Assembly: GCF_000336755.1 (NCBI RefSeq)
Contig: NZ_AOLK01000024.1
Location: forward strand, 62,001-126,000
From: Haloferax elongans ATCC BAA-1513
GTDB lineage: Archaea > Halobacteriota > Halobacteria > Halobacteriales > Haloferacaceae
Direction of reading: 5' to 3'
Length of the DNA stretch: 64,000 bases
This document shows positions 27,892 through 36,586 of this stretch, piece after piece. Within the stretch, counting starts at the first letter, position 1. Every line of letters starts with the position of its first letter. Below the pieces are notes generated by a model, which saw only the letters and a program-made list of their open reading frames with translations, made no database searches and was not told where the DNA came from. Both the position numbers and the translations under genes were made by a program.

Positions 27892-28647
27892 ATGATAGAG
27901 ATTGACTCGGTTCGAAAGGTGTACAACGAAGACGTCGTTGCAGTCGGCGACGTGTCGCTCACGATAGAAGAAGGAGACTTCGTGAGCGTCCTCGGCCCAT
28001 CTGGCTGTGGGAAAAGTACACTGCTGTTCATGCTCGGCGGGTTCATCGAACCTACATCCGGGACGATTACGGTAAACGGGGAACAGGTAACGTCCCCTGA
28101 CCCGTCCCGTGGGATGGTGTTCCAAGAGAGCGTGCTGTTCCCGTGGATGACCATCAAAGAGAACATCACGTGGGGCATGAAGGTGCTCGGCGTCGGAGAA
28201 GAAGAGCGCGAACGAGAGGCAGAAGAGTACATCGAGATGATTGGACTGTCGGGGTTCGAAGACGCCTATCCGAACTCCCTGTCCGGCGGCATGAAACAGC
28301 GGGCCGCGATGGCGCGTGTCCTCGCCGTCAACCCCTCTGTCCTCCTGATGGACGAGCCGTTCGGTGCCCTCGACGCGCAGACGAGAGAGATGATGCAGCA
28401 CGAACTGCTCGATATCTGGAGTCAGACCGGACAGACCTGTATGTTCGTCACCCACAGTATCGACGAGGCGCTGTACCTCTCAGACAAAATCGTCGTGCTG
28501 AGTTCCCGACCGAGCAGCGTGGAGTCAATCATCGACGTGAGCGAGCACTTCGAACGTCCGCGGGAAAGCGACATCCGAGAGACGGAGACGTTCACCGAAC
28601 TCCGGCAACAGCTCTGGGGAATGATTCAAGAAGAAGTGACGGTGTGA
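27892..28647 (+). CDS. NitT/TauT-type ABC transporter ATP-binding protein
   Basis: A 251-residue ATPase of the SsuB/TauB/NrtD class. Walker A GPSGCGKST near residue 39, Q-loop VFQESVLFPWMTIKENITWG, signature SLSGGMKQRAAMARVLA, Walker B VLLMDEPFGALDAQTREMMQ and switch VTHSIDEALYLSDKIVVLSSRP. It should energise the permeases at 31148-32784 together with the binding protein at 38664. The import cassette is split among catabolic genes. The substrate is likely an organic acid, inferred from context. Confidence 0.93.
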   Translation: MIEIDSVRKVYNEDVVAVGDVSLTIEEGDFVSVLGPSGCGKSTLLFMLGGFIEPTSGTITVNGEQVTSPDPSRGMVFQESVLFPWMTIKENITWGMKVLGVGEEEREREAEEYIEMIGLSGFEDAYPNSLSGGMKQRAAMARVLAVNPSVLLMDEPFGALDAQTREMMQHELLDIWSQTGQTCMFVTHSIDEALYLSDKIVVLSSRPSSVESIIDVSEHFERPRESDIRETETFTELRQQLWGMIQEEVTV

Positions 28648-28793
28648 ACAGCGGTCAGACTTCGGCAAGCGCCATCGTGTGAGAGACGCTCGAATTCGAG
28701 ACGCGTAACTGTGTGAAAGGAGCCAGCAGCGGTCGAGTACTGCGAAGAAAAACGTCGATACCCGTCGATTCCGACGAGACGGTGGCTGTGCCG

Positions 28794-29375
28794 CTATTCC
28801 TCTTTCAGCTCTTCAGAGCCAGTCCACACGTTCCACGTGTGTTCGTTCTTCGGCCACCGGCGAGCGGGTTTGCCACCTTCCTCGGGTGCGTCCTCCATGT
28901 TCGCAGTCAGTTCGATTGGGTAGCCGTCGGGGTCCGGGAAGTAGAGGAAGAAGTTGTCACCGGGACCGTGCCGACCGGGACCGCGATAAATCGGGTGGTC
29001 GATTTCGCGAAGCCCCTCTTCAGCGGCCTTGAGCGCCTTGAAGTTGGGAACCTCGAACGCGATGTGGTAAATCGGCCCAGTCGTCGGCAGCATCGGCGGG
29101 CCGTCCTCGGGGAGTTCCTCCTCGAAGTCGTGCAGGTCGATGTCGAGTTCGCCGCGCTCTTCGAGCACGTCGAGTTCGGCGTCGGACATCTGTGTAATGT
29201 TCATTTCGTGGTGCTGTGCCTGTGCTGCGACGCTCGGCGTGCGAAGGAATGCAACGCTGTCTCCGATGCGGTCTGAAACCTCCATGTTGAGGACGTTTCG
29301 GTAGAACGCAACGGACTCGTCGATGTCGCGTACTTTGATGGCTATATGGTCTAAGCCCATGTTCTCGACAACCAT
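28794..29375 (-). CDS. VOC family protein, possible extradiol dioxygenase
   Basis: A 193-residue vicinal oxygen chelate protein. Metal-ligand positions are visible: His in LDHIAIKVRDIDE, His in GPIYHIAFEVPNFKA and Glu in DPDGYPIELTANME. Between the two modules is an unusual insert (QMSDAELDVLEERGELDIDL, HDFEEELPEDG). The C-terminus (RRWPKNEHTWNVWTGSEELK) is acidic and unusual. Start MVVENMGLDHI at 29375; MGLDHI at 29360 is an alternative. It could cleave a catechol, or act as a lyase or isomerase. Divergent from the NicX-like gene. Confidence 0.8.
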   Translation of the reverse strand: MVVENMGLDHIAIKVRDIDESVAFYRNVLNMEVSDRIGDSVAFLRTPSVAAQAQHHEMNITQMSDAELDVLEERGELDIDLHDFEEELPEDGPPMLPTTGPIYHIAFEVPNFKALKAAEEGLREIDHPIYRGPGRHGPGDNFFLYFPDPDGYPIELTANMEDAPEEGGKPARRWPKNEHTWNVWTGSEELKEE

Positions 29376-29607
29376 ACGAATCTGAGGATTACGCCCATTG
29401 CTAACTAGCTTACGGTTCTGGCAGAGACACACTAGCATGACAAGAGGACGCCTGTAGCACTTGCCACCCAAGCCACCACCCTTTCGGCAAACTGGGAGAC
29501 ACCGACTAGATACTCGGCGTAGACAGAGCCTCCACAGTCGTTTCGACCAGACATCGTTCGCCTGAAACTCTACGCCGAAATGTAAGTTATCAAGTAACAT
29601 CCGCAAC

Positions 29608-29616
29608 AGTTTTTAT
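29608..29616 (+). promoter_or_regulatory. TATA-like box for the NicX-like gene
   Basis: GTTTTTATC lies about 27 nt upstream of the ATG at 29643, suiting a leaderless or near-leaderless transcript. A similar TTTTATC or TTATC stands before the genes at 32973 and 38101. Confidence 0.45.
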
Positions 29617-29642
29617 CGTTCTCTCAGTCTGTAACGGTGCGT

Positions 29643-30704
29643 ATGGAGAAAGCAGGCCTACTAGTGCCTCTGTTCCGGAGGCAGATGGAGCATTGTCAGG
29701 TAAACGACTCAGAGACCGTTGCATTGGTCACAGACGTGAAGAGTCCCAGGGAGTACGTCGGAGCGGGATTTGCGGCCGCTCAAGACCTCGGCGCCGACGT
29801 TTTCGAGGTACAAGTTCCCGAGTACGGACGCAACTCCGTTGGTCCGGAAATCTCGACTGGACAGGGTGGCACGCTCCGCCTGCCGGAAGGTCCCGTCGAG
29901 GCGTGCAAGAACGCGGATATGGTGTTCGACTTCACGCTCGAAGGATTCATCCACGTACCGGAGCGGACGGAGATTCGCGATTCCGGAACCCGAATCCTCC
30001 GGGTCGGTGCTCGCGAACCGTTCTACCTCCGTCGTCTCATGCCGTGGACCGAAGACGAAGCACAGGCGGTCAAGGAGAAGGTGCAAAAACACAGCCAACT
30101 CCTCGCCGAGACCGACGAGATGCGTATCACGTCCGACCACGGCACGGACGTGACGATGCAAGTCGAGTCGGACACCGCGTTCGACTCCTACGGCTTCGTC
30201 GACACGCCGGGCAAGTGGGACGTCTGGGGGCAGAACATGGTGTCGAACTACCCGACGAACGTCGAGGGAACCATCGTCATCGCGCCCGGCGACTACAATG
30301 TCGTTCCGTTCGCGGACTACGTGAACTCGGCTATCGAGTGCGTCATCGAAGACAACTACATCGTCGAAATCAACGGCGAGGGCGGCGACGCCGAACTGAT
30401 GCGCGGCCACATGGAGAGCTACGACGACCGCGACGTCTTCGCGACGAGTCACTTCGGCTGGGGGCTGAACCCCCACGGGAAGTTCTACGACATGGCACTT
30501 CACGACCGGAAGCCCGACGAGACGGGCGTCAGCGCGAGTGAGGGTCGCGTCTGGTCCGGGAACATGCTCTGGAGCACGGGGCCGAACACGCACATCGACC
30601 GGTACGCGCCGTGCCATTACGACATCGCACAGAAGGGATGTACCGTCTACCTCGACGGGACGCCCGTCGTCGAAGATGGCACCGTCGTCGAAGACATCGT
30701 CTAA
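29643..30704 (+). CDS. 2,5-dihydroxypyridine 5,6-dioxygenase-like protein (NicX family)
   Basis: A 353-residue protein of the M29-like superfamily that matches NicX, the Fe(II) enzyme opening the ring of 2,5-dihydroxypyridine to N-formylmaleamate in nicotinate catabolism. The putative iron ligands are in place: His270 in ATSHFGWGLNPHG, then His325 and Asp327 in APCHYDIAQKGC. The blocks PGKWDVWGQN, ALHDRK, GNMLWSTGPNTHI and CTVYLDGTPVV also agree with NicX. The start with EKAGLLVPLFRRQMEHC aligns with the NicX N-terminus, so ATG 29643 (or GTG 29637) is used. It is often misnamed aminopeptidase. The true substrate may be another hydroxylated N-heterocycle. Confidence 0.82.
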   Translation: MEKAGLLVPLFRRQMEHCQVNDSETVALVTDVKSPREYVGAGFAAAQDLGADVFEVQVPEYGRNSVGPEISTGQGGTLRLPEGPVEACKNADMVFDFTLEGFIHVPERTEIRDSGTRILRVGAREPFYLRRLMPWTEDEAQAVKEKVQKHSQLLAETDEMRITSDHGTDVTMQVESDTAFDSYGFVDTPGKWDVWGQNMVSNYPTNVEGTIVIAPGDYNVVPFADYVNSAIECVIEDNYIVEINGEGGDAELMRGHMESYDDRDVFATSHFGWGLNPHGKFYDMALHDRKPDETGVSASEGRVWSGNMLWSTGPNTHIDRYAPCHYDIAQKGCTVYLDGTPVVEDGTVVEDIV

Positions 30705-31147
30705 TCGCAACCGTAGAGCCGCCAGCGCCGCACCGCCGACGAAGTAGTCACGGGTAGCACGAACACCGGTTCGTCTGAAGACGCGACACACTATTTTCAC
30801 CGCCGACGGCGGCTTTAGCCACGAATTCCGTACTGTTGGGTTTGAGCCTCGACACGTGCTGTTTCCGGTCGGGTTGGCACGTGCCGTTGCCGTGTAGCCT
30901 CAGCACTGAGTGTACGCGCAGTTCGTGTCCTCCGCGCTGAGTGTGCGCGCACTTCGTGTGGGGCAGACCCGAAGTGAACGCATACACGCTGAGACAGCAC
31001 CACACGGTCACGACTGGGGCGCTGGAACACGAGACGAGGGAATGGTCGGCTGCTCGGAGAAACCGACAGTACGGCCTCTCAGGAGGGAGAGGCGAGTCCA
31101 CGCGAAACAGACGGAAAACGGAGAAAAAAGAGGGCCGCGCAGCGAGG
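30705..31147. repeat. 443-bp convergent gap with a 23-bp direct repeat
   Basis: No gene is supported. A 23-bp sequence starting CTGAGTGTACGCGCA occurs at 30906-30928 and, with three differences, at 30937-30959. A weaker inverted copy (GAAGTGAACGCATACACGCT) lies at 30971-30993. The region separates the ends of the convergent NicX-like and permease genes, so these may form terminators or a protein-binding site. Confidence 0.5.
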
Positions 31148-31975
31148 TTACATGTCGATACTGACGTCGCCCGCCCAGAAGAGCAGGCGTCCGCGGAGGC
31201 GTGCGAGGATTTGGTCGAAGACAATCCCGAGAATCGAGATGAGCACGACGCCCGCGAACACGGTCTCGTACTCGAACGACCCCTGTGCTCTGATGATGAG
31301 ATAGCCGATTCCCTGGCTGGACGCGACGAGTTCCGTCACGACAGTCACGATGAGCGCGATAGGCATCGCCATCCGAATCCCCGAGAAGATGTAGGGGAGA
31401 CTCGCGGGGAGGACGATGTCGCGGAAGATTTGGGTGCGAGAGGCACCGAAGTTCTTGCCGGACCAGATGTGGAGTTTGCTCACGCTCTGGACCCCGTAGT
31501 ACGAGCCGAGCAGGATGGGGATGAGCGACTCGATGAAGATGATGACCAGCTTCGGCGCGTGTCCGAGGCCGAGGATGGCGAGGAGCAAGGGGTAAAACGC
31601 GATGCGTGGAATCGGGTAGAGCGTGCTGATGAGGGGGTCGAGAACGAACTCTACGCGGTCGTCAGAGCCCATCCACAGCCCGATTGGAATCCCGACGACG
31701 ATGGCGGCGGTGAAGCCGACGAACACCCGGAAGAGAGTCGCAAAGATGTCCGAGTACGCGGTGCCCTCGGTGACGAGCATGGTGTATAGCTGGACTGCGA
31801 CGACCTCGACGCGGGGGATGAGCGGCGGGCCGAACGACGACGTGACGAGGAGCGCGCCGAGTTCCCAGAGGACGAGCAACCCGAGGATAGAGAGGTATCC
31901 AATCGGGAACGTCGTCTGTTCCGCCCAGTCGTTCAGGCGACTGAACCACGCTTCACCGCGAGATTGGACGCTCAT
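31148..31975 (-). CDS. NitT/TauT-type ABC transporter permease
   Basis: A 275-residue permease of the SsuC/TauC class with six predicted helices. The EAA-type loop reads GKNFGASRTQIFRDIVLPASLPYIFSGIRMAM. The first helix is at YLSILGLLVLWELGALL. Its start codon overlaps the stop of the upstream permease (ATGA at 31975-31972), so both are co-translated. Partner of the 31972 permease and the 27892 ATPase. Confidence 0.92.
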   Translation of the reverse strand: MSVQSRGEAWFSRLNDWAEQTTFPIGYLSILGLLVLWELGALLVTSSFGPPLIPRVEVVAVQLYTMLVTEGTAYSDIFATLFRVFVGFTAAIVVGIPIGLWMGSDDRVEFVLDPLISTLYPIPRIAFYPLLLAILGLGHAPKLVIIFIESLIPILLGSYYGVQSVSKLHIWSGKNFGASRTQIFRDIVLPASLPYIFSGIRMAMPIALIVTVVTELVASSQGIGYLIIRAQGSFEYETVFAGVVLISILGIVFDQILARLRGRLLFWAGDVSIDM

Positions 31976-32784
31976 CGCTCGTCACCCTCCTGGTAGTAGA
32001 GGAGTCGGCGACGAATCAAAAGCAGCAGGCGGTCGTGGAAGACCCCGAACAACGCAATCACGGAGATTGAGCTGAACATGAGTTCGTAGTTGTTGAACTG
32101 TCTGGCCTGCAGTGCAAGCTGTCCGAGACCGAGGTCGGACTGAATCAGTTCGGCCGAGAAGACGACGATGAACGCGAGCGCGAGCCCGACGCGCAGCCCC
32201 GAGAGAATCTGCGGGAGGCTGTCGGGGATGACGACCTCCGTGAGAATCTGGAACCGCGACGCGTCGAAGTTCTGCGCCGACCAAACGTGAAGCTCCGGGA
32301 CGCCTCGAACCCCGTCGAACGTGTGAATGTACACGGGGTAGAACGCGGCGAGGAACACGACAATCGCCTTCGACATGAACCCGATACCGAACCAAATCAC
32401 GAAGATGGGGAACAACGCAATCTTGGGAATCGGATAGGTCATCGAGACGAGTGGGTCGAACAATCGCCCGAAAAGGGTAATTCGACCCGTGAGGACGCCG
32501 AGGACGATCCCGAGTGCAGCGCCCCCAAAGAACCCTACGTAGACGAGTTGAAGCGTCGCCCACGCGTTCTTGATGAGCGTCCCCTCCGCGAACATCACAA
32601 ACAGGTGGTTCACGATAGTCGTCGGCGCGGGAACGTACACCGGCAGCGCCCCGACGAATCCGAGTGCTTGCCAGAGGAACAAGAGAGCGAGGACCGGTGA
32701 GCTTCGAGTGAGCACCCCGACAGCCGCTTTGACACCCTCTGGAACGGACCCGAACTCGCTCCTGTTTGTCGATTCAGTTTTCAT
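31972..32784 (-). CDS. NitT/TauT-type ABC transporter permease
   Basis: A 270-residue permease with the same organisation as its downstream neighbour: helix VLALLFLWQALGFVGALPVYV and EAA loop AQNFDASRFQILTEVVIPDSLPQILSGLRVGL. Start MKTESTNRSEFG at 32784 is used; the upstream in-frame extension to 33000 lacks membrane-protein character. The two permeases are distinct sequences and should form a heterodimer. The TPP enzyme gene is divergent on the other side of a 188-nt region. Confidence 0.92.
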   Translation of the reverse strand: MKTESTNRSEFGSVPEGVKAAVGVLTRSSPVLALLFLWQALGFVGALPVYVPAPTTIVNHLFVMFAEGTLIKNAWATLQLVYVGFFGGAALGIVLGVLTGRITLFGRLFDPLVSMTYPIPKIALFPIFVIWFGIGFMSKAIVVFLAAFYPVYIHTFDGVRGVPELHVWSAQNFDASRFQILTEVVIPDSLPQILSGLRVGLALAFIVVFSAELIQSDLGLGQLALQARQFNNYELMFSSISVIALFGVFHDRLLLLIRRRLLYYQEGDER

Positions 32785-32972
32785 AGTCTCTCTCCCTCGA
32801 CGATACCGCACTGTTCTGCTCGCTCGAACCCATGCATCATGCGTGCTATCAATAGTGACGACAAGTGCAAAAAGTGTATCTGTCGGTTCCGGCAGAAGCT
32901 GAAGGGTTCGTATCAACTGATTCAAACGACTGGGAGCAAGTTTTATCGTGGCACCTGTTCGAATGGTGAACG

Positions 32973-34634
32973 ATGACAAAGGGAGGAGACTCCGTAGCAC
33001 GCGTGCTCGCGGAGAACGACGTTTCTGAGACCTACGTACTGCTCGGCAATCAGACGGTAGACATCGCCGATGGACTCTTCGAACGCGACATCGACGTGGT
33101 CACGGCACGCCACGAGTACAACGCGGCCGTTATGGCGGACACCTACGGACGGCTGACCGGGAGTCCCGGTGTCGCAATCACTGTTGCTGGACCCGGTGCG
33201 ACGAACGCGCTGACGGGTGTCGCACAGGCGTACACCGCTGCGTCACCGATGGTGCTCGTGAGCGCAGTGTTGCCGGAAGACGCGCCAACCGAGTCGCTGC
33301 ACGGCGTCGACGACCCCTACTTCGTCCAGAAGGCGTTCGAGCCAGCGACCAAGTGGAGCACGCAGGTCCACGACCCCGAGCGTGTTCCCGCCGCACTCAA
33401 CCGGGCGTTCGACGTGGCGACGACCGGTCGCCCCGGACCGGTGTTCGTCGGCATCGACGAAGAAATCCTCATGGAGACGGTGGACATCCCCGAATCGGCG
33501 TTCGAGTGGACACACATCACCGAGACGCCGCCGTCGGCCGAGGCAGTCGTCGACGCGCTCGAACCTATCGAACGTGCCGAGAAGCGAGTGCTCTACCCCG
33601 GAAAAGGCGTTCTCCGGGCGTTCGCGACCGACGAACTCGTCGCAGTCGCCGACGCGCTCGACTGTCCGGTCGTCTGTCCGCGGCACTATCCCGACTCGTT
33701 CCCGAACGACCACGAGGCGTTTGCGGGGACGGTCGGGATGTCCGACCATCCGGCCGCGGTTGCCGCCCTGTCCGAGGCTGAGGCGGTTCTCTCCGTCGGC
33801 GTTCGGCCGAGTTCCCACGAGGCCGCCGTGCTCGACGACCGCACGCCCGACGGCGTGGACATCGTCTACTTCGACTCCGGTGCGGTCGAGTTCCCGCAGT
33901 CGGACGCGGCGGCATTCGTCAACGGCGACCTCTCGACAGTGCTCGGTGCGGCGGCAGACGTGCTGTCCGAGACCGCAGGGACGACCGACCCCGACTACCG
34001 AGCCACTGTCCGCGCAGAGGTCGAGCGCGTTACCGAGGAGGTGGACGCGTACCTCGAAGCAGTCCGTGACCAGACGCCGATTCACCCGCTCGTCATCATG
34101 GCCGAGCTTCGTGACGTGGCCGACGACGACGTGATTATCACGGGGGACGCGGGGGCGGCCGGCGGCGCGTGGCCGAACGACGCCTTCGAATACCGGGCGA
34201 CGAACTCCTTCCAGCACTCCCGGCTGTACGATTCCATGGGGTTCCCCGTTCCGGCCGGGAACGCCGCAAAGCTCGTCGACCCCGACCGACAGGTGGTCAA
34301 CCTCATCGGCGACGGTGGGTTCCTGATGTGCAACATGGAGCTGGCGACGGCCGTCGCAACCGAGACCGACGCCGTCACCGTCGTGATGAACGACGCAAAA
34401 TACGGGATGATTTGGAACTACCAGCGCTCCGACGGGCACGCCGAGATTGCGACCGATATCCCACCGACCGACATCGCGGCGATGGCGGAGTCGTTCGGCG
34501 TGCGGGGCGTCGCCGTCGAGCACCCAGACGAGGTTCGTCCGGCGCTCGAATCGGCGCTCGAAGCGGACGAACACGTCGTCCTCGACGTACACATCGACCC
34601 GACGGCCGAGTACGTCTCCCGGAAGGTCTGGTAG
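32973..34634 (+). CDS. Thiamine-pyrophosphate-dependent enzyme (acetolactate synthase/decarboxylase-like)
   Basis: A 553-residue TPP enzyme with the three-domain layout. The N-terminal PYR domain holds the catalytic Glu in TARHEYNAAVMADTYGRLTG (about residue 48). The C-terminal PP domain has the cofactor motif NLIGDGGFLMCNMELATAV ending at VVMNDAKYGM. AGPGATNALTGVAQAYTAASP is conserved in the acetolactate synthase and benzoylformate decarboxylase group. It may decarboxylate a 2-oxo acid from ring cleavage or make an acyloin. A TTTTATC box at about 32941 suits a leaderless start. Exact reaction unknown. Confidence 0.85.
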   Translation: MTKGGDSVARVLAENDVSETYVLLGNQTVDIADGLFERDIDVVTARHEYNAAVMADTYGRLTGSPGVAITVAGPGATNALTGVAQAYTAASPMVLVSAVLPEDAPTESLHGVDDPYFVQKAFEPATKWSTQVHDPERVPAALNRAFDVATTGRPGPVFVGIDEEILMETVDIPESAFEWTHITETPPSAEAVVDALEPIERAEKRVLYPGKGVLRAFATDELVAVADALDCPVVCPRHYPDSFPNDHEAFAGTVGMSDHPAAVAALSEAEAVLSVGVRPSSHEAAVLDDRTPDGVDIVYFDSGAVEFPQSDAAAFVNGDLSTVLGAAADVLSETAGTTDPDYRATVRAEVERVTEEVDAYLEAVRDQTPIHPLVIMAELRDVADDDVIITGDAGAAGGAWPNDAFEYRATNSFQHSRLYDSMGFPVPAGNAAKLVDPDRQVVNLIGDGGFLMCNMELATAVATETDAVTVVMNDAKYGMIWNYQRSDGHAEIATDIPPTDIAAMAESFGVRGVAVEHPDEVRPALESALEADEHVVLDVHIDPTAEYVSRKVW

Positions 34635-34694
34635 AAAACGGCGTGGGTTGCACAAGAATCATGGTGTCCGCCCACAATCGAACCATGTGTTACC

Positions 34695-35573
34695 ATGCCA
34701 GTAATGGAGCCAACGCCGGAGGATATCGACCTCCGCGCGATGAACTACGAGGCCGACGACGGAATGGAACTCGACGGATTCGAGATTACGAGCGAATCCG
34801 AGACGTTTCACGGTGAACACACCTGCGTCATTTTCCTGCACGGACTCCGCGGATTCGCACTCGGTGCGGGCATCTCTCCGGTCGCCTACCCACTCGCTCG
34901 GGAGGGGATTCGGTGTGTCTCCATCAACAAGCGAAACAGCGGGAAGGGCTACGAGACGTCAGACTTCGCCGAGCTCGACCGCGACATCGCGGGTGCAGTC
35001 GACTGGGCGACGGACAACGGCGCGACGGAAGTCGTCATCTGGGGCCGGAGTCTCGGCGCGACCGAGGCGGCGTACTTCCAAGGGAAGCGAAACGACCCGG
35101 ACGTGGACGCGGTCGTCCTCGCGGCACCCTTCGCCGACATCCGAGAACGGTCGACGAGGGGCTACTTCGAAGCGGTCTCGGACGACGCCGACGCGGCGTA
35201 CGAGAACTTCGTCAGCAACGCCCGCGACCTCGTCGATGCCGGTCGCGGAAACGAAATCGTCGCGCTGCCCCGGCCGGTCGGCGGCGACATCGAATACATC
35301 CCGATGACTGCTGAGTCGTTTCTCTCGTACCGGTCGCCGGAGAGCAAGTGTGCGACCATCGACTGGACGCCCGACATCGAGGTTCCGATACTCCTCCTCC
35401 CGCACTCGTCGGACCGAAACGTCACCCCGGCCGAGGCGGAGGAAATCGCCGAGACGGCGACCGCAAGTCGGCTCGTGGAAGTCGAGCCAATCGCGGCCGA
35501 CCACTTCTTTACCGGAAGCGAACGACAGGTCGCAGACCTCACCGCGTCGTTCATCGAACGCGCTCGCGAGTAG
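34695..35573 (+). CDS. Alpha/beta hydrolase
   Basis: A 292-residue alpha/beta hydrolase. The oxyanion region is CVIFLHGLRGFALGAG; the nucleophile elbow is VIWGRSLGATEAA with Ser in G-x-S-x-G; the general base His is in EPIAADHFFTGSERQ; a candidate acid Asp is in LLPHSSDRNVTPA. In this context it could hydrolyse a ring-cleavage product or N-formylmaleamate-like amide, but the sequence alone does not show which. Start MPVMEPTPED at 34695; 34704 is an alternative. Follows the TPP enzyme by 60 nt in the same direction. Confidence 0.82.
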   Translation: MPVMEPTPEDIDLRAMNYEADDGMELDGFEITSESETFHGEHTCVIFLHGLRGFALGAGISPVAYPLAREGIRCVSINKRNSGKGYETSDFAELDRDIAGAVDWATDNGATEVVIWGRSLGATEAAYFQGKRNDPDVDAVVLAAPFADIRERSTRGYFEAVSDDADAAYENFVSNARDLVDAGRGNEIVALPRPVGGDIEYIPMTAESFLSYRSPESKCATIDWTPDIEVPILLLPHSSDRNVTPAEAEEIAETATASRLVEVEPIAADHFFTGSERQVADLTASFIERARE

Positions 35574-35618
35574 GGGTAAGCGCCTGCGTCGAATCTGCAG
35601 CGAAAACGTGCGTCGAAG

Positions 35619-36077
35619 CTAGTGGAACAACGGGTCGTCGTCGTGGTCATCGACGGGACCCATCGGCGTGTGGAGAAGGTCTGAAAACAGCGACATGTCT
35701 TTTCGACTCAGTGCAACCAGTTCCGCGACGCCCAGCCGGCACGAGTAGCCGAGCTTTGGCGAATCGATTTCGAGTCGCGGCCCGTCGTCGGTGTCGAACA
35801 CGGTGAGTTGGACGACGGTGTACTCGTTTCCAATCTGTAGGGTTTCGTCGGTCGAAACCGGGTTCTCTCCCGGGGCGTATTCGACGCCAGTCAGTTCGGT
35901 GAAGAACTCGTCTTCCTGCCACGTGAGGCTCTCCAGTGCGAGTGCGTCGAGGCGTATCGAGTCGTCGTCCGTCTCGAGGCGGAGCCGCTCTCCCGCGGGG
36001 GTCAGTTCCCGGGTGAGCGAAACCGTTCGGTCGTCGCCCCGGAGCGTTACGGTCGGGTTGTCGGTCGTGTCGGTCAT
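35619..36077 (-). CDS. Unknown protein linked to the Rieske dioxygenase
   Basis: A 152-residue protein without signal peptide or membrane segment. Its ATG at 36077 overlaps the stop of the oxygenase beta-subunit gene, so translation is coupled. The sequence is beta-rich and acidic (TVTLRGDDRTVSLTRELTPA, LRLETDDDSIRLDALALESL, ..., YTVVQLTVFDTDDGPRLEI) and ends in DDHDDDPLFH. No Cys or Rieske motif, so it is not the usual ferredoxin or reductase. I do not recognise the family. Its position suggests an accessory or stabilising subunit of the oxygenase. Confidence 0.75.
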   Translation of the reverse strand: MTDTTDNPTVTLRGDDRTVSLTRELTPAGERLRLETDDDSIRLDALALESLTWQEDEFFTELTGVEYAPGENPVSTDETLQIGNEYTVVQLTVFDTDDGPRLEIDSPKLGYSCRLGVAELVALSRKDMSLFSDLLHTPMGPVDDHDDDPLFH

Positions 36078-36586
36078 AGGATTATCGAGAGCGTGTTCGT
36101 CGGGATTATCGTGTGGTCGAGCAGGACGCGCCGCTCGGCGATTTTGAATCCCTCGTCTGTTCGCCGGAGCGTGTCGTGGCGCTCCATCGAGAGGATGTCG
36201 GGGTCGGTCTCGTCGCCCTGCTGTCGGAAGATGAGGAGGTTGTTCTTGAGCGTGACCTCCTCGCCGTCGTCGTCGACGATGCGGACGTTGCTCACGTGAC
36301 GACGCGTTCGCGACGGCGGGTCTTCCGACCACGCGAAGTCGCTTTGCATCCGCTCGGTCCGCACCTCTAACGTCCCCCAGTCTTCCTTCATGTGGAACGA
36401 AGTGTCGCTGAACTCCGTGGTGTTGGACCGTTCGCGGGTCGTGCGGATGGGGACGCGGTAGTCGATGTCCTCGGTCACGAGGTCGTGCCACTCGGTGAGC
36501 TTGCGGTCGTCGAGTAGTTCGGCCGCGTGATAGAGGAACTCCTCGCATTCGGCCCGGAGCGTCGGGTTCGAAACGGATTCGCTCAT
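36074..36586 (-). CDS. Aromatic-ring-hydroxylating dioxygenase, beta subunit
   Basis: A 170-residue small subunit of a Rieske ring-hydroxylating dioxygenase, fold of the SnoaL/NTF2 type. Landmarks: CEEFLYHAAELLDDRKLTEWHDLVTEDIDYRVPIRTTRE, SDTSFHMKEDWGTLEVRTERM, SRTRRHVSNVRI, and the C-terminal RRTDEGFKIAERRVLLDHTI. It has no metal site and shapes the hexamer. It starts one base after the alpha-subunit stop. Confidence 0.93.
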   Translation of the reverse strand: MSESVSNPTLRAECEEFLYHAAELLDDRKLTEWHDLVTEDIDYRVPIRTTRERSNTTEFSDTSFHMKEDWGTLEVRTERMQSDFAWSEDPPSRTRRHVSNVRIVDDDGEEVTLKNNLLIFRQQGDETDPDILSMERHDTLRRTDEGFKIAERRVLLDHTIIPTNTLSIIL

